A DNA stretch of 64,000 nucleotides, from assembly GCA_963082975.1 (NCBI GenBank), contig OY720349.1:65966501-66030500 (forward strand), written 5' to 3'. The stretch comes from Labia minor. Taxonomy: Eukaryota; Arthropoda; Insecta; Dermaptera; Spongiphoridae. Below the pieces are notes generated by a model. That model saw only the letters and a list, made by a program, of their open reading frames with translations, was not told the DNA's origin and did no database searches. Position 1 is the stretch's first letter, and each line of letters opens with the position of its first letter. Shown here piece by piece: positions 1 to 12,580 of this stretch. The translations under genes were made by a program, and so were the position numbers.

Positions 1-34
1 AGGGTGAAACAGCGATTATAGCAATCTTCCAAAT

Positions 35-256
35 TTACGATGCCATTTTTATAGAACAATTTGTTTCTGAGATTTCTTCATCAAAGTTAAATTTCTTTTC
101 AATAAACATTCTCTTGAGATCTACAAATAAGGAATAGTTACTGTAGACATTGTCTAAGGGGTATAGTGGATAGAGAACCAATTCATAGCCAAATTTATGC
201 AAATTCATTCTTTTGAAAATAAAATTTGCTTCAGTAAAAATTCTATATCTCGCAAT
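35..256 (-). CDS. Unidentified exon or gene fragment, 73 codons
   Basis: The minus strand is open from just after a TAA (257-259) to a TAA at 35-37. Its composition is coding-like: 'GYELVLYPLYPLDN', then 'YSLFVDLKRMFIEKKF', with mixed charged and hydrophobic residues and several G+C-ending codons, unlike the A+T-rich surroundings. An in-frame ATG lies at 206-208, so either a 57-residue C-terminal reading from that Met or a spliced terminal exon is possible. The frame continues after the stop as 'IWKIAIIAVSP', a hydrophobic stretch, so the TAA could be a mutation in a membrane-protein gene that runs off the left edge. I do not recognise the family, and no splice acceptor is convincing. Confidence 0.4.
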   Translation of the reverse strand: MARYRIFTEANFIFKRMNLHKFGYELVLYPLYPLDNVYSNYSLFVDLKRMFIEKKFNFDEEISETNCSIKMAS

Positions 257-2389
257 TTAATTGTCTGACCACTGTTAAAATTTGACACATCATTTGCAAG
301 ATGACAGATTGGACATACACTTTAGTACAATTGATAGTGCCGCCATCTGTATGTCATTTTACGGACTTGTTGAATTGTCTATTTTCTAATTAATAGTGTA
401 CAATATGTTTTTATTAGTGCCTTTATGCACTAAGCTTATTTTCAAAACACAATCTATAAAACTAACTAAAACAAGAAGAAATAAAAAATAGTATGGCATA
501 GAGCAGTGGATGTCAAAAGACCCATATTACTATGAAAATAAAGCTAGTTAAAAAGGATTTAGGGGAAATTAGGAGATGAATGAATGGGAATGATATATAT
601 ATTTATATATCAGAATATTCATCATAAGAATGATCAAGTAGAAGTGTTACATATAGACATAAATATTTTGTTTGTTATGATAATTATTTACTAAATTTAT
701 TAAATTTATTAATGATTAAAATGATATAAATGTAAATGACGATTTGTATTTTAGAAATGACAATAATCATAATATAATTCATATCTGTGATTATAAAGAT
801 TACTTTTAGTGCAGTAACTTTTTGAAATAATAATAAAAGATATATGCACATTTTATGAACATAGATACTAATATGATATGAATATTCAAATAATATCTCA
901 ACTAGAATGTATACAATAATAGAACAGAAATGTCTAAATGGTTGCATATCTTACAGGCTTCTTAATGCTAATTTTAAATAACTCTATCAAATAAATTGAA
1001 AGTATTAATATATGTAAATTAAAAAAAGACAATTATTTTTAATATTTGTATATAAACTTCAAATTATTTTCCTCCGATGTATAATATATTCAATTTATTG
1101 CTTGATAATATAATTTTTGGTAAAAAAAATAATTTCATTTTTTGATTATTTTGTATTATTATATATGTCATGTTCAATCATTATTAATTTTATAAATTAG
1201 ATACTTCAGTACATATGTGAAAGTGAGACAGACAAAGCACCTACTAAATAAAGGGATATTAAATTATTATTCAATAAAAAATTGCTTGATTTGCATTCAC
1301 ATATGGCTCGACAGGTTTATTGCGCGACACATGATTCCTAAAGTATTATTTTTATACAATATACAATATATATATATATATATAATTGTAAAAGGTTTAT
1401 TTATATAAATAAATAAAAATGCTTTATTTTAATTAATAAAAATAAAATTATATTGTATGTATTTGTATATTATTATCTTTCGAAGACATTCATACATATA
1501 ATACATGTTTATGTGTATGTATGTACATATATAATAGTACTTTATTGATATTAATAACATTTTGTTATTTATTAAAATAATAAATATTAATGTAATATTT
1601 TTTGTATTGTTTTTTTAATTAATAATCGTAAAAAAAAAATTAAATAAATATTCAATTTAATATTATTTTATATATTTTGAAAAATATTTATTTTAAATAT
1701 GTAAATAATTTGTAAAAATTGCATAAATTATATGTTATTATTGTATTACAGAGAAGTTTATAAGAAGAAAATTTGTTTCAATAGAAGAAAAATTATCAAA
1801 ATTATATAAAAATAAAATATTTTATTTATTTTTATATTTTATATTCAAATTTATTTTAATTTTTAGAGCTTACACAAATCAATAAGTATATACAAAGATA
1901 TGTAATAAGTAATAAGATACATACCTATTGAGAAAGTAAGCATAATTTGGCGATAAGATTTAAAGAAATATTGATAAATTAGTGATGGTGGCTGAGAGTG
2001 GAGATGTGGTCGCTGTATCAAAGAAGAATAGTTCACTAGTGGAAAGCAATCCAATCTAAGCTCTTGGGTCTTTTGAATTAAATAACAAAGATTAAAAGCG
2101 ACATATCCGTTTAAGGGCTAATGTAATTAAAATAAATATTTCATTAAACGGAGTAGATAAATAAATAAAATATCTATCTAAGTTAATAAATAATATTAGA
2201 TGATACTAAATATTATCTTTTTCTTTAAATAAAAATAACAACAAAACTATTAATGTATCTCAAGAATTCAAGATAAAATTTAGTCAAAATAATAAGATAA
2301 TTGCAGATTTTTCATTAAAAGTCATTCACTATGTATCTCTGTGGATCTATGAAACTCGAAACACTCTCCTAACTCTCACGTTCCTTCCT
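257..2389. other. A+T-rich stretch without a recognisable gene
   Basis: Low-complexity A+T sequence with short (AT)n runs near 590-610, 1366-1384 and 1510-1540. Short open frames at 684-947, 1217-1408 and 1863-2054 are rich in I, Y, F, K and N codons, as expected of random A+T-rich DNA. I see nothing else supportable. Confidence 0.6.
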
Positions 2390-2655
2390 AAATTATTCAC
2401 CCACCGAGCTTCCTTGGTCTCCCAAGTGGACGTTTCCCAATCGGTCTCCCCACCAATATATTTTTCGAAATTCTTTCCTCTTCCATTCTAGCCACGTGCC
2501 CTAAATATATCTGGAGATGCATAGAGGTCAGGCAATTTCTCGTTATGCATTCTCCACCATTCATTCCCATCTCATCTTTCTTTGTCCCATAAATGCTGCG
2601 AAGAATTCTATTCTCAAATACTCTAAATCTACTCTCATTTCCTACGGTCATAGAC
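2390..2655 (-). mobile_element. Non-LTR (LINE) retrotransposon 3' coding fragment, copy 1
   Basis: The minus strand encodes the characteristic C-terminal region of a reverse-transcriptase polyprotein: 'FENRILRSIYG', then 'YLGHVARMEEERI' and 'GRPIGKRPLGRPRK'. In LINE ORF2 proteins this block follows the reverse transcriptase domain. Only about 84 codons remain. The fragment is 5'-truncated, as is usual for LINEs. Related fragments lie at about 6090-6400 and 30060-30440. Confidence 0.75.
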
Positions 2656-2659
2656 CTTG

Positions 2660-3834
2660 CCTCACCGGCAAAATAATTGTTTTTATAATGATGAAACAGA
2701 TAATATTATATATTTATATTTTGTTGTATATAATATATTAATTGATTTAATTTCTTTATTATTATATTTTATTGGCGAAAAAAAATAAATAGTAATTTAA
2801 ATTGTATAAAAAATATTAAAAATTATAAACATAATTATATAGGAAAATTTCTATATTAATAATTAATTTAAAATATACGGGAGAATGGTTCACCTTGGGA
2901 CACCGTTTTCAATCTTTGTTATTTTAATTTGTTTCAATATATGAATTATTGAAAAGTTATTTATTGTTAGTATTGGTGCAACTATTACATTATTTAATAA
3001 CTTTCAATCTCATATCTATTTTAGAAAAATTAAAAATAAATACTTAGTAGACATGTATCTTATCTCCAGTGGCTTAGAACAGTTAAATAAATTACATTAC
3101 AAAATTTACTTGAAATTGTTACTTCAAGAAAAAAAGACTATTTTAAGTGATCAAAATTTTATATTTAATAATAATAATAATTTTATTTATAAAAAATAAA
3201 AATCATATATAATAAATCAAATAAATATTTATTGAATGAATATATTGTATCATTTAAAATAAATTTCATTAATTCACATTTATTTAGTTTGGTCGAAGAA
3301 TAGATAACTGTAATTGTTTCAATTGATAACATTTTAATTGATAAATTCATTTCGACAATATTTATATTTGTTGCAAAATAACAATGAAAAATAACCGGAT
3401 GTAATTGTGAACAATAACTGAATGAACTGGAGTCAATTTGTTACACCATTATAATTTTGGATTAAAAATAAGTGAGGATGAGGAAGAAAAATATATAATA
3501 AATTATGATTCTCCCAGATCTGATTTAATTAACGGTTGTTTAAATGTCAATGTATGTTTTGTTTAACTTCAGAGAAACGTTTTATTATTTAATTTAATTT
3601 TTAGGAAAAAAAATATAAATTAATTATTTTTATTTTAAATTGTCTTTAAATATTATTTGATTATGATTATTTTGGTTATAATTATAATTATTATTATTAT
3701 TATTGTAAGTTGATGGGAGAAACGATAACATTGAGTGTAGAAGAGCAAGTTTGTCTTTATATATATATTTGAATATATAAAATAAATATAATAAAATTGA
3801 CATACACACTGATATGATAATATGATCTCATATT
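2660..3834. other. A+T-rich stretch without a recognisable gene
   Basis: Holds ATT/TTA trinucleotide runs (about 3170-3185 and 3685-3705). No coding-like composition or transposon end was seen. Confidence 0.6.
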
Positions 3835-4870
3835 ATTAAATAGAAATATTTTTCTATTTCTAAGCCAGATATATTTCCAAATATTAAATAATTTTTTAAT
3901 TCCGAAAAGCTGCAAAGCACGTTTTTACCGACCGACGATAGTAAGGGAGGTATTGTTTTCACACCAAATTTCACATGTGGAGATTTTTACATATCTCCAC
4001 GAATCATGCATTTTCTAAACAGAAAAAAGTATTTTTAGCATGATGTCTGTCCGTCCGTCTGTCCGTCTGTCCGTCTGTCCGTCCGTATAGATGTGTACAG
4101 CCTGAACGGCTCAACCGATTTTGATGAAATTTGGTATATTTACTTAATGCATCAGTGGAATGAATTGATCAACTTTTGGTGCAAATCCGTGAACCGGAAG
4201 TGGTAGTATTAGCGATCGACGATAGGAAGGGAAGGGTTATTTTCACACCAAATTTCACATGAGGAGATTTTTTTATATATCACCACGAATCATGCACTTT
4301 GTATTGGTTTTATCCTCGGGAAAATCATATTTATTAGTTTTTTCTTGATTTAAAATTATATGACGTCATCCAGCCATTCATGACGTCACAGTCTGGTCTT
4401 ACATATAAATATATACATATATTATAAATAAAATAAAATTAAAAATATTTATGTTATATGCCTATCTGTTTTTTATTACATTAATAGATATATTAAAATT
4501 ATTTGAAATTGTTTCTGTAGCTGGAAATTAATTTACTTCAAACCGTCGGTCGGCCACAGGTCAACTTATTTTGTTTTTAGTTTGTTTTATAACCACTTGG
4601 GGCGATAAACAGTTTTTCAAAAAAACACTATAGAAAAAAAATATATGTATATATTATATATTTATGTATTATTGAGGAGCACAAGTTCATTCATTTTAAT
4701 CAGATTGATGCAAATGTGTAACATTTAATAATTTTAATAAATAATTAAAGAATTGTATATCAATATTTTTTAAAGGGTAGAGCGAGGTATTAATATTACC
4801 AGCCAAATCCAATAATAATGAATCATTTTTTTTAACTTAAGTACCGAGCCGAGGCTCGGGGTCCCGGTAC
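3835..4870 (+). repeat. Complex repeat R5, copy 1, interrupted by Helentron-like A1
   Basis: Flanks 3835-3926 and 4571-4870 match, in reverse orientation, the block around 24115-24500 and 24985-25030. The right part ends with a G+C-rich palindrome near 4845-4870 ('GAGCCGAGGCTCGG') followed by 'GGTCCCGGTACT', also present at 24117-24140 and 40955-40982. The A1 element (3927-4570) interrupts the copy. The 24.4 kb copy shows the uninterrupted site. Confidence 0.6.
3927..4570 (+). mobile_element. Helentron-like non-autonomous element, family A, copy A1
   Basis: Starts 'TTTTT-ACCGACCGACGATAG', carries a TCTGTCCGTCCG minisatellite near 4045-4086, contains a cAMP-response-like TGACGTCA palindrome near 4361-4388, and ends 'GTCGGTCGG...CAACTTATT'. 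The start motif ACCGACCGAC and the near-terminal GTCGGTCGGT are inverse. The other full copies follow this with the hairpin GACCTGGCCACAGGTC, but A1 has lost about nine bases there. No protein is encoded; open frames through the minisatellite are artefacts. Confidence 0.65.
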
Positions 4871-4974
4871 TGTTGACATTATCAGCCATTTTGGATCAGT
4901 AGTTTGTTTTTGACAACTGAAAAAGTTTTTGTGTATATAAAAAGTCACTTTTTTGTGTATTCTTCGATATTTAC

Positions 4975-5020
4975 TTAAAATAAGTTGACGTGTGGCCAGG
5001 CGCAGAACCGACCGACGTCC
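4975..5020 (-). mobile_element. Family A 3'-terminal fragment
   Basis: The minus strand carries CGTCGGTCGGTT followed by the GCCTGGCCAC hairpin region and CAACTTA. Only the 3' end of a family A element is present. Confidence 0.5.
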
Positions 5021-5362
5021 AAGGGTAAAGGACATGATTCCTCCAGGTAGAAGAGGGATTTAGAAGAAATCATGAGCTCACGTGAGGGCAGGGACGCCAA
5101 TCCCTGAAATAGAATTCTTTTCTACTGGGTTTATAGAAAAGAATCTACTCGTTACCCGGGATATTATTTTTAAATTTATTAAAAATTAATTTTATATTTC
5201 ATGAAACTTATTCAATTTTTTCTTATTTCTTCATAAATAAAAACAATAAATTATTTCCTTCCTTTTCAAGTAATAGTTATGTTATTTTAAGTTATTTATT
5301 TTTGAATATAAAATTTGAAAATAGAATAGAATAGCAGGAGAAATGTTTCAATGTTAAAATAC

Positions 5363-5730
5363 AATAAGTTTTCGTGTGGCCAGGCGCAGAACCGTCCGAC
5401 GGTTTGAAATTAATTAATTTCCAGCTACAGAAACAATTTCAAATAATTTTAATGTATCTATTAATGCAATAAAAAGCAGATATGAATATAACATAAATAT
5501 TTTTAATTTTATATTATTTATAATATATGTATATGTAAGACCAGGCTGTCACGTCATGAATGGCTGGATGACGTCATATAATTTTAAATTAAGAAAAAAC
5601 TAATAATAAAGATGATTTTTCTCGAGTATAAAACATACAAAGTGCATGCATGATTCGTGGTGATATGTAAAAACTCTCCTCATGTGAAATTTGGTGTGAA
5701 AACAACACCTCCCTTACTATCGCCGATCGG
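5363..5730 (-). mobile_element. Helentron-like element, family A, internally deleted copy A7
   Basis: Both ends of family A are recognisable on the minus strand: ACCGATCGGCGATAGTAAGG at the 5' end, and CCGTCGGACGGTT plus GGCCAC and AACTTATT at the 3' end. The copy is about 370 bp instead of about 630; the minisatellite half is missing. Confidence 0.55.
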
Positions 5731-6089
5731 TAAAAATGGATCAAAGAATCTGTATTAAATTTTGCGTTAAAATTGGAATAAAGTGCTCCAACGCACTTAA
5801 ATGTTGACTGTGGCATTCAGCGAGTATATTTTGTTTTAAAAAAAAAAGTTTATAAGTGGTACAAGCGCTCGAGATGTTGATGACGATGAGCATTTGCTCA
5901 CTGTTTTCTTCGAATAAAATGGCGAATGGCGTGGTGCATCATGGGTTCTTGCCAACAGGTATATATATATATAGATTTTATTATTGATAAATAATATTGA
6001 TTAATTTTTTAAAATAAAATTTTTTATAACTTTTATTTATTTATTTATTTTGTAAAATTCTCTTATAATGAGATACAACATTTTTCAAA

Positions 6090-6400
6090 TATAATCTCTG
6101 TGCCACCACGGTAATCAAAAGTTCTTGGGCACAGCAATCACATTTCCCCCAAGTATCCCTATCCTGAGTTATAACCATCCAACTCCTACTTTCTCCCATC
6201 TCTCTCACGCCCCTTCCTTCATTGTTCACCCACCGAGCCTCCTTGGTCTTCCAAGCGGACGTTTCCCAATCGGTCTCCCCACAAATATATTTTTCTCCAT
6301 TCTTTCCTCTCCCATTCTAGCCACGAGTTCTGCGGGTTTTTGATTTTACAATCATAACTATGTCTGGAGATGTATAGAGATCATGCAATTCTTCAAATAT
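6090..6400 (-). mobile_element. LINE 3' fragment, copy 2
   Basis: The plus strand at 6220-6345 repeats copy 1 nearly word for word (CCACCGAGC..TCCTTGGTCT, then CGGACGTTTCCCAATCGG, then CATTCTAGCCACG). It is antisense to the 'GRPIGKRPLGRP' segment of a LINE reverse-transcriptase polyprotein and is degraded by indels. Confidence 0.6.
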
Positions 6401-7459
6401 AATATCAACAATAAATATCATTCAAAAATATATGAATATATGATTAATAGATATTTGAATCATTATAAGGATTGAAATATTGTCCATTAAAGATTTAGAT
6501 AATTTATTATCAATTAAGAAAAAAATATACAATGGATTTGAAATAATTTTTTCATTTATCCTAATAGTATTTTTTTCCCCTCTTTTTATTAAATGAATTT
6601 ATCTTTTTTCTTCATTTATTTCTATTACTATTAAAAAATGAAAAGAAGTATTCATTCATGAAGAAAAAGATGAAAGATTAATTTTATCTTAAGAAACTTT
6701 CCAAGATCATTAGCCGATGAATCAGATGGTTTTAAATATCAAATCCAAATAAAAGGATGTTTATTATAATTTAATTTATTTATTTAATTTTTTTTTTTCA
6801 TTTCTTATATAGCATATAAAATTAAAAATTTCTACGATGAATGATGTTGATATACACTTCTATAAATTATATAATAAAACATTTAAGAAACTACAATGTA
6901 TATTTATATAATTATGCAGGTATTAGAAGTTAGGTAAGCTTATTTCTATAATTTTAAAAGTTTATTTTAGTGTAAGTCTTATTTCAATCAAAATTAATTT
7001 ATAAATATTTTTAAAAATTTAATTATGTTCGAATAACCTTCTTTAAGTCTCATAGCTCATGCTAAGCTAATTTATGGTTGAATTCCTTTAAATTATTTTT
7101 AATTATTAATAACATGATCATAAATAAATGTAAATATTAATAATTAATAGGATTGAAAATTTGAAATATATTTAAAATTTTTATAAATTAAGTAGAAATG
7201 AAAATCTACAATTATTTGAAATATATCTAAATGTCAATAACTAATTAATGATAAAAACACATATATATATTCATAACGGTTTTATGATTTATCAAGAAAA
7301 AAACTCTCACTAAATGACCAGAAATAACCTTCAATTAAATTATTGAGAAATAAATAAATATCTATAATAGTTTATAAAGAATTTCTGTAAGAATTCCAAT
7401 GAATAATTATAGTGTATATGAAGAAATGATGCCAGGATATATGATTTCCTTTTCATTGA
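6401..7459. other. A+T-rich stretch without a recognisable gene
   Basis: No coding-like composition, transposon terminus or structured repeat was seen. Confidence 0.6.
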
Positions 7460-7585
7460 TTAAAAACTTTCACAATGAAGCCGCTTTAGCATTCCTAAGC
7501 TCCTAAGCATCGATGTTTCTATGTTACCGCACCCTCCAGAATCCATTCGAATAGATAACTGATTATATTCTTTCTTTAAAATCAT
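7460..7585 (-). CDS. Possible small ORF or exon, 41 codons
   Basis: A minus-strand frame runs from an ATG at 7583-7585 to a TAA at 7460-7462. The C-terminal half is unusually G+C-rich for this window and reads 'MDSGGCGNIETSMLRSLGML'. It also contains a possible donor (GTGCG|GTAACA), so it could instead be part of an exon in another frame. I do not recognise it and rank it low. Confidence 0.22.
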   Translation of the reverse strand: MILKKEYNQLSIRMDSGGCGNIETSMLRSLGMLKRLHCESF

Positions 7586-7932
7586 TTGTAAATAACGAAG
7601 CAAATTTTTAAATCATTGAAAATAAAATTTTCATTTATTTCATGGTGAATATTTGATCATTTTGTTTTTCTAAATAGAATTAGGAACCATGTTTCGTTTT
7701 TATGTTTTATTTATTTACATATTTTTCGGTATTTATTTAGACCGCTCTGGTTATGTATATATATACATATAATATATTATATAAACTATATTCTATTTAT
7801 ATATTCACAAAACGTTATATATATATATTATAATGTTTTATAGAACTGGGATGAAACGACTAAAATAAGAAATACAAATAAAACAAATTTTTATTTCAAT
7901 TAGCCAAACAAATGTGAAAAAAAAATATTTAA

Positions 7933-8296
7933 CTAGACGAACCCGTTGCAAACGGTGTTTGCGATTTCAGTTTAAACTGAATTTATCGTGGTTTGAGGCA
8001 AGTAATTAAATAGTTCTTTGAAAACAATATTTTTCGTATACCAATCATCATTTTTTAGTAATCTGCCTTGTGTGGAGTTTTCTTTAATTGTTATTTTGAT
8101 GTTGTTGGCAGTTTTGGTTCTGAATATTAAAAAACGATCCATTTTGTCGATAAGTTCATGTCTGAGATTGACATTTGTCAGTTGCGCTAATCTATCAGAT
8201 GTTTCCTGTGTGGAATCCATGACATTTAGTATCTCGATGATTGGGAATGCTACTCCTGGCTCATGTTGGCTGGCATCTAGACTCGTTCGTGTCTAG
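7933..8296 (-). mobile_element. Helitron-like 3' terminus with adjoining 108-codon frame
   Basis: Read on the minus strand, a perfect 6-bp hairpin GCAAAC-ACC-GTTTGC (7948-7962) is followed by 11 nt and then CTAG (7933-7936) abutting T. That is the Helitron 3' signature: hairpin, short spacer, CTRR, insertion before T. Immediately upstream, 7972-8296 is open on the minus strand for about 108 codons with coding-like composition ('EPGVAFPIIEILNVMDST', 'LAQLTNVNLRHELIDKMDRF'). The frame begins after a TAG, with an ATG at 8218-8220. It is unlike the Rep/helicase blocks I know and may be captured host sequence or a degraded element protein. The 5' TC end was not located. Confidence 0.45.
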
Positions 8297-8469
8297 GCTT
8301 GTCTAGGTGCAGGCGAATCGGAGGGTGCGATACTCTGACTACTGCGACTGATCCCTTGCCTTATTGGTGACTGCTGCTTACAAATCTTACATTAATGTAA
8401 AATCATGGGAAAATGTATTCGCAACCTGCTATCGGCCAATGTTAATGCGCCTTTTTTTCAGCAACCTGC

Positions 8470-11413
8470 AACGTAGATCTGATAATTTGATAATCCATAT
8501 AAATAAATAAAAAAAGCTATTGTTGTTGAAATTAAATAGAAAAATATTAAATTTAATAATTGTATTAAAATGATTAATTTTCAATTCTGAATAAAAAAGT
8601 TATATTTAATAAGTAAAAAAAATTAATCTCAGTGAGTTGATGCTCATCTCGTTGTCATTTTTTGCTCATTAAATCGCAGATTTTAATTACAATCACGGAT
8701 GACATCATTTCTAAAATTATATCTAACACGAACTAGTGCATTAAATTTAGAATTATTAATTTATTATGTTTATTCAAATAATTATAATAAATAATTCTGT
8801 TAAAAATGTTTACAGTTTGATTTATGAAAAGATATTTTGCCACTGCTATAGTTTGATTCCTAGATAGAAATATAATAAATAATTTGATACTCGTTATTAT
8901 TCTGACTGTTAAAATGGCATATTTGCCATGTCAGAGTTTGGACAAACATTTATAGTTAAAAAAATTAATTAAGAGAAATGTATGATAATAGTTTTTAATT
9001 TTACTAAAAATAGAAGTAGAATCTTTAAAATTAAAAAAAATTATAAATTTAATTAAGTTCTATTTTTTACATATTATCATATGATATATATCTTCATATG
9101 TAAATTTATCAATATATATATATATATATATATACTATTTACTACCGATATATATATATATATATATTCAAATTTAGGATCACTTTAGTAAAAATAATAT
9201 TGATTAAGTTTTTTATTATTAGATAATGCAAATCAGCTTTCCAGACTATGAACTCCACACTAGAATTTTTATTCACGAATTTTTTAATATATAAATAATA
9301 GTGAAATAAAGAGTTTTTCAATAAATAAATAAATAGCGAAATATTTAAATAAATAAATATATACAAAAAAATAAATTACTTAAAGCCTTAGAGTGACTGT
9401 AGAGTGGCGACTCTGAACTTAAAACTTAAATAAACATTAAGGCTAATTAGAAATTACTCTAAAATGATAACATAGAGACAATATATATATACATGCATTT
9501 ACTACTTTTAATAATATTATATAGAATTATGTTATTTTAATATTTATATCTATAGATAAAAATAATTAATTAATAATTTTTAAAGTATAAATATAATTTT
9601 AAATAAATACAATTTTTTAATTTGAGATTAAATAAGATTATAGTTTCGAGGGCGACGTCGTAATACTCGTAATCGCCAGTCGTGCATAAACAACAAATGG
9701 TTATGCTCTGGTGTATTTGAGACTATAGTCATCCAAGTTCCTATTTTTTTTTATATTTAATGTTTCTACATGAATTTTTTTAGTGTTCTCGAATTGTATT
9801 TATGCATTTATAATTTTTTACTTCTTGGAATGTCCTCGACCTTGAATGGTCAAGCACCGATGAATGTATGTATATAGATATCTACCTGGCAAAAGGCACA
9901 CCTGTACAATGAAAATCATCCCATAACTTATGAATGTCTCAAGTTAATTATTCCATGGGAAAAAAACATTAGTTTAAATAGTACTTGTTGTTGGATTGCA
10001 AACACGAAGGGGGAAAAAACAATGCTTTTCGTTATTTAAATATTCCTCAGAAGCCGGTAGAATAGGTTCTATTGACAGGTGTATACATCTATTTTAGTTT
10101 CTATTTATCTAAAAGTTTAAATGGAAACGTGGCCAGGTGACAAAAGCAACAGAACTAGTTGTGAGAGGGTTTCATTCATAAACAGTGTTATCATGTCATT
10201 TCATAAAGATTTTAATCATAGATTTAACTCAAAAGCAAACTTTAATCAAAGGATGTCCACTATCAGTTAATTTATCATTATTTTGAAAATGACAAACACC
10301 ATTTCGTATATGGAATTCAACCTTTGTTGATATTAACTTCTTGAATGGCATTATGCAACAAAAAATTATCGAGTTTAATTTTTTTGCTCGCCTATGTCAT
10401 GAGAATTGAGAAGAAGAAACTGATGGTTTAAAAAGCAAATGCGCATAAAGCAAATATAAAAATTAAAAATTTCTCTTTTTAAGTTAAGTTTTGTTGTTAT
10501 TATTCAAGTTTAATTTAAATAACATAAAAATTGTTAAACTAAAATATTCTGTCAAATCTATTAAAATCATTAAACATTTTTATTTACTAATATATATAAA
10601 GTTTTTGAATAAAGTGAAAAACTAGTATTGATTTTAAAAATAATTTAAAAAATTTAACTTTAAAAAACAAACATGAATAGTTTATAATTTTTAAAAATAA
10701 TAAAACTATGATTAAATTATGAAAAAAATATTAAATAGCTTCTAACAGAAGAGAAATTAAAAATTATGGTTAGGGTTCAACATATGCATATTTAAAAAGA
10801 ATAATTTATATATATATAGAGAGAGAGAATGGAATGGGAGGAGGTTAGAATCGCGTAAGCCCCCATCGGATGCGTGTCTATATATCAACCTACAGATAAT
10901 TGCCAAAGCAATAGCTCATGGATGCATAAGATAAAGCACCGGATCAATTTTTAATCACCTCTCTACATTTGATATTTGCATTCAAACCATTTGGATACAA
11001 TTTCTTTTAATTATCTTTTATGTTATATTTTTATATTTTTCTTTGATCTATCAATAATTAAATGTTTTTGTTTACTATGTTTATTAAATAATTTTCTAAT
11101 TCTCATGCTTTACACAATAAAAAGCAGTTAATTATTTAATAAATGAAAAAAAAACAAATTTAAAATTTTCAGTAACCATAAACACAGATTCAAAATTTAG
11201 TAAAAACTGTTAAATTGAATAAATCAATTAATAATTCATTCATTAATAGAAAAAATATTTTTTTATAGATACAATAATAATAATAATTCAATATATTTAT
11301 ATATATATATTTTAGAAATAGTTAATTAATCTTGTTTTATTATTACTTAAATAATAATAATAATCTAATGAAAAAATATTTTAATGAAAAGAAGTTAAAA
11401 TTAATTAATTTTT
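8470..11413. other. Mostly A+T-rich intergenic or intronic sequence
   Basis: Contains (AT)n tracts at 9113-9133 and 9148-9168. Less A+T-rich patches occur at about 9645-9735 (several CpGs; a 31-codon minus-strand frame beginning 'MTIVSNTPEH'), 9830-10200 and 10830-10965. These patches could be exons or conserved non-coding elements, but none has convincing splice sites. No transposon ends were recognised. Confidence 0.45.
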
Positions 11414-12044
11414 ACCGACTGACGATAGTAAGGGAGGTATTGTTTTCACACCAAATTTCACATGTGGAGATTTTTACATATCTCCACGAATCATGCATTT
11501 TCTAAACAGAAAAAAGTATTTTTAGCATGATGTCTGTCCGTCCGTCTGTCCGTCCGTCCGTATAGATGTGTACAGCCTGAACGGCTCAACCGATTTTGAT
11601 GAAATTTGGTATATTTACTTAATGCATCAGTGGGATGAATTGATCAACTTTTGGTGCAATTCCGGAAACCGGAAGTGGTAGTATTAGCGATCGACGATAG
11701 GAAGGAAAGGGTTATTTTCACACCAAAGGAGATTTTTTTATATATCACCACGAATCATGCACTTTGTATTGGTTTTATCCTCGAGAAAAATCATATTTAT
11801 TAGTTTTTTCTTGATTTAAAATTATATGACGTCATCCAGCCATTCATGACGTCACAGCCTGGTCTTGAATATATATTATAAATAAAATAAAATTAAAAAT
11901 GTTTATATTTATTATTTATGTATCCATATCTGTTTTTTATTACATTAATAGATATATTAAAATTATTTGAAATTGTTTCTGTAGCTGGAAATTAATTTAT
12001 TTCAAACAGTCGGTCGGTTCGGACCTGGCCACAGGTCAACTTAT
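11414..12044 (+). mobile_element. Helentron-like element, family A, copy A2
   Basis: A near-complete copy: TTTTTACCGACTGACGATAG at the start, minisatellite at 11531-11562, GTCGGTCGGTTCGGACCTGG, the hairpin GACCTGGCCACAGGTC (12021-12036) and AACTTATT at the end. About 630 bp, no coding capacity. It lies about 540 bp from copy A3 in the same orientation. Confidence 0.7.
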
Positions 12045-12500
12045 TTTTTCTATAATAGATATAGGTATATATAAGATAATAAAAAATAATTTACCTATAA
12101 ATACAAAAATTGTAGATTATAGATTATTTTTTTTAAATATCATAATTTCTTTGTACATCTTGTAAAAATGTAAAATTTAGACATAATATTATGAAAATTA
12201 AAAATATATTCTGTATTTTATTAGGATAATTTAGAAGAAACGCGTCCTTTTTCAATCTCACACGCTTGAATACATTTTTTTAGTATATTTAGTTATTCAC
12301 ATCTACATACCAATTTTAATATTTTAATATTTTTCAAATCATTATAAATAGTTCAACTATGTATATATTAGATACTAATATAAATTTTTAGATAATTTCT
12401 ATAATTCACATAAAAAGTTTCGAATAGGCTCAGATTTGTATTAAGAGAATTAATATATCTATATCTATTTAAATATATATTAAATCTATATTACCAATAT

Positions 12501-12531
<31 letters not shown>

Positions 12532-12580
12532 TTATATAATCATTACATAAAATTATTTTTTATTTTATTTTTTTTTAATT

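Noticed and set aside
2517-2741. Plus-strand 74-codon frame
   Set aside because: Shadow of the LINE fragment, which reads on the minus strand.
4040-4090. Possible CRISPR-like or tandem regulatory array (TCTGTCCGTCCG units)
   Set aside because: It is the minisatellite core of family A, recurs in every copy, has no spacers and lies in a eukaryotic genome.
6125-6343. Plus-strand 72-codon frame
   Set aside because: Antisense of LINE copy 2.
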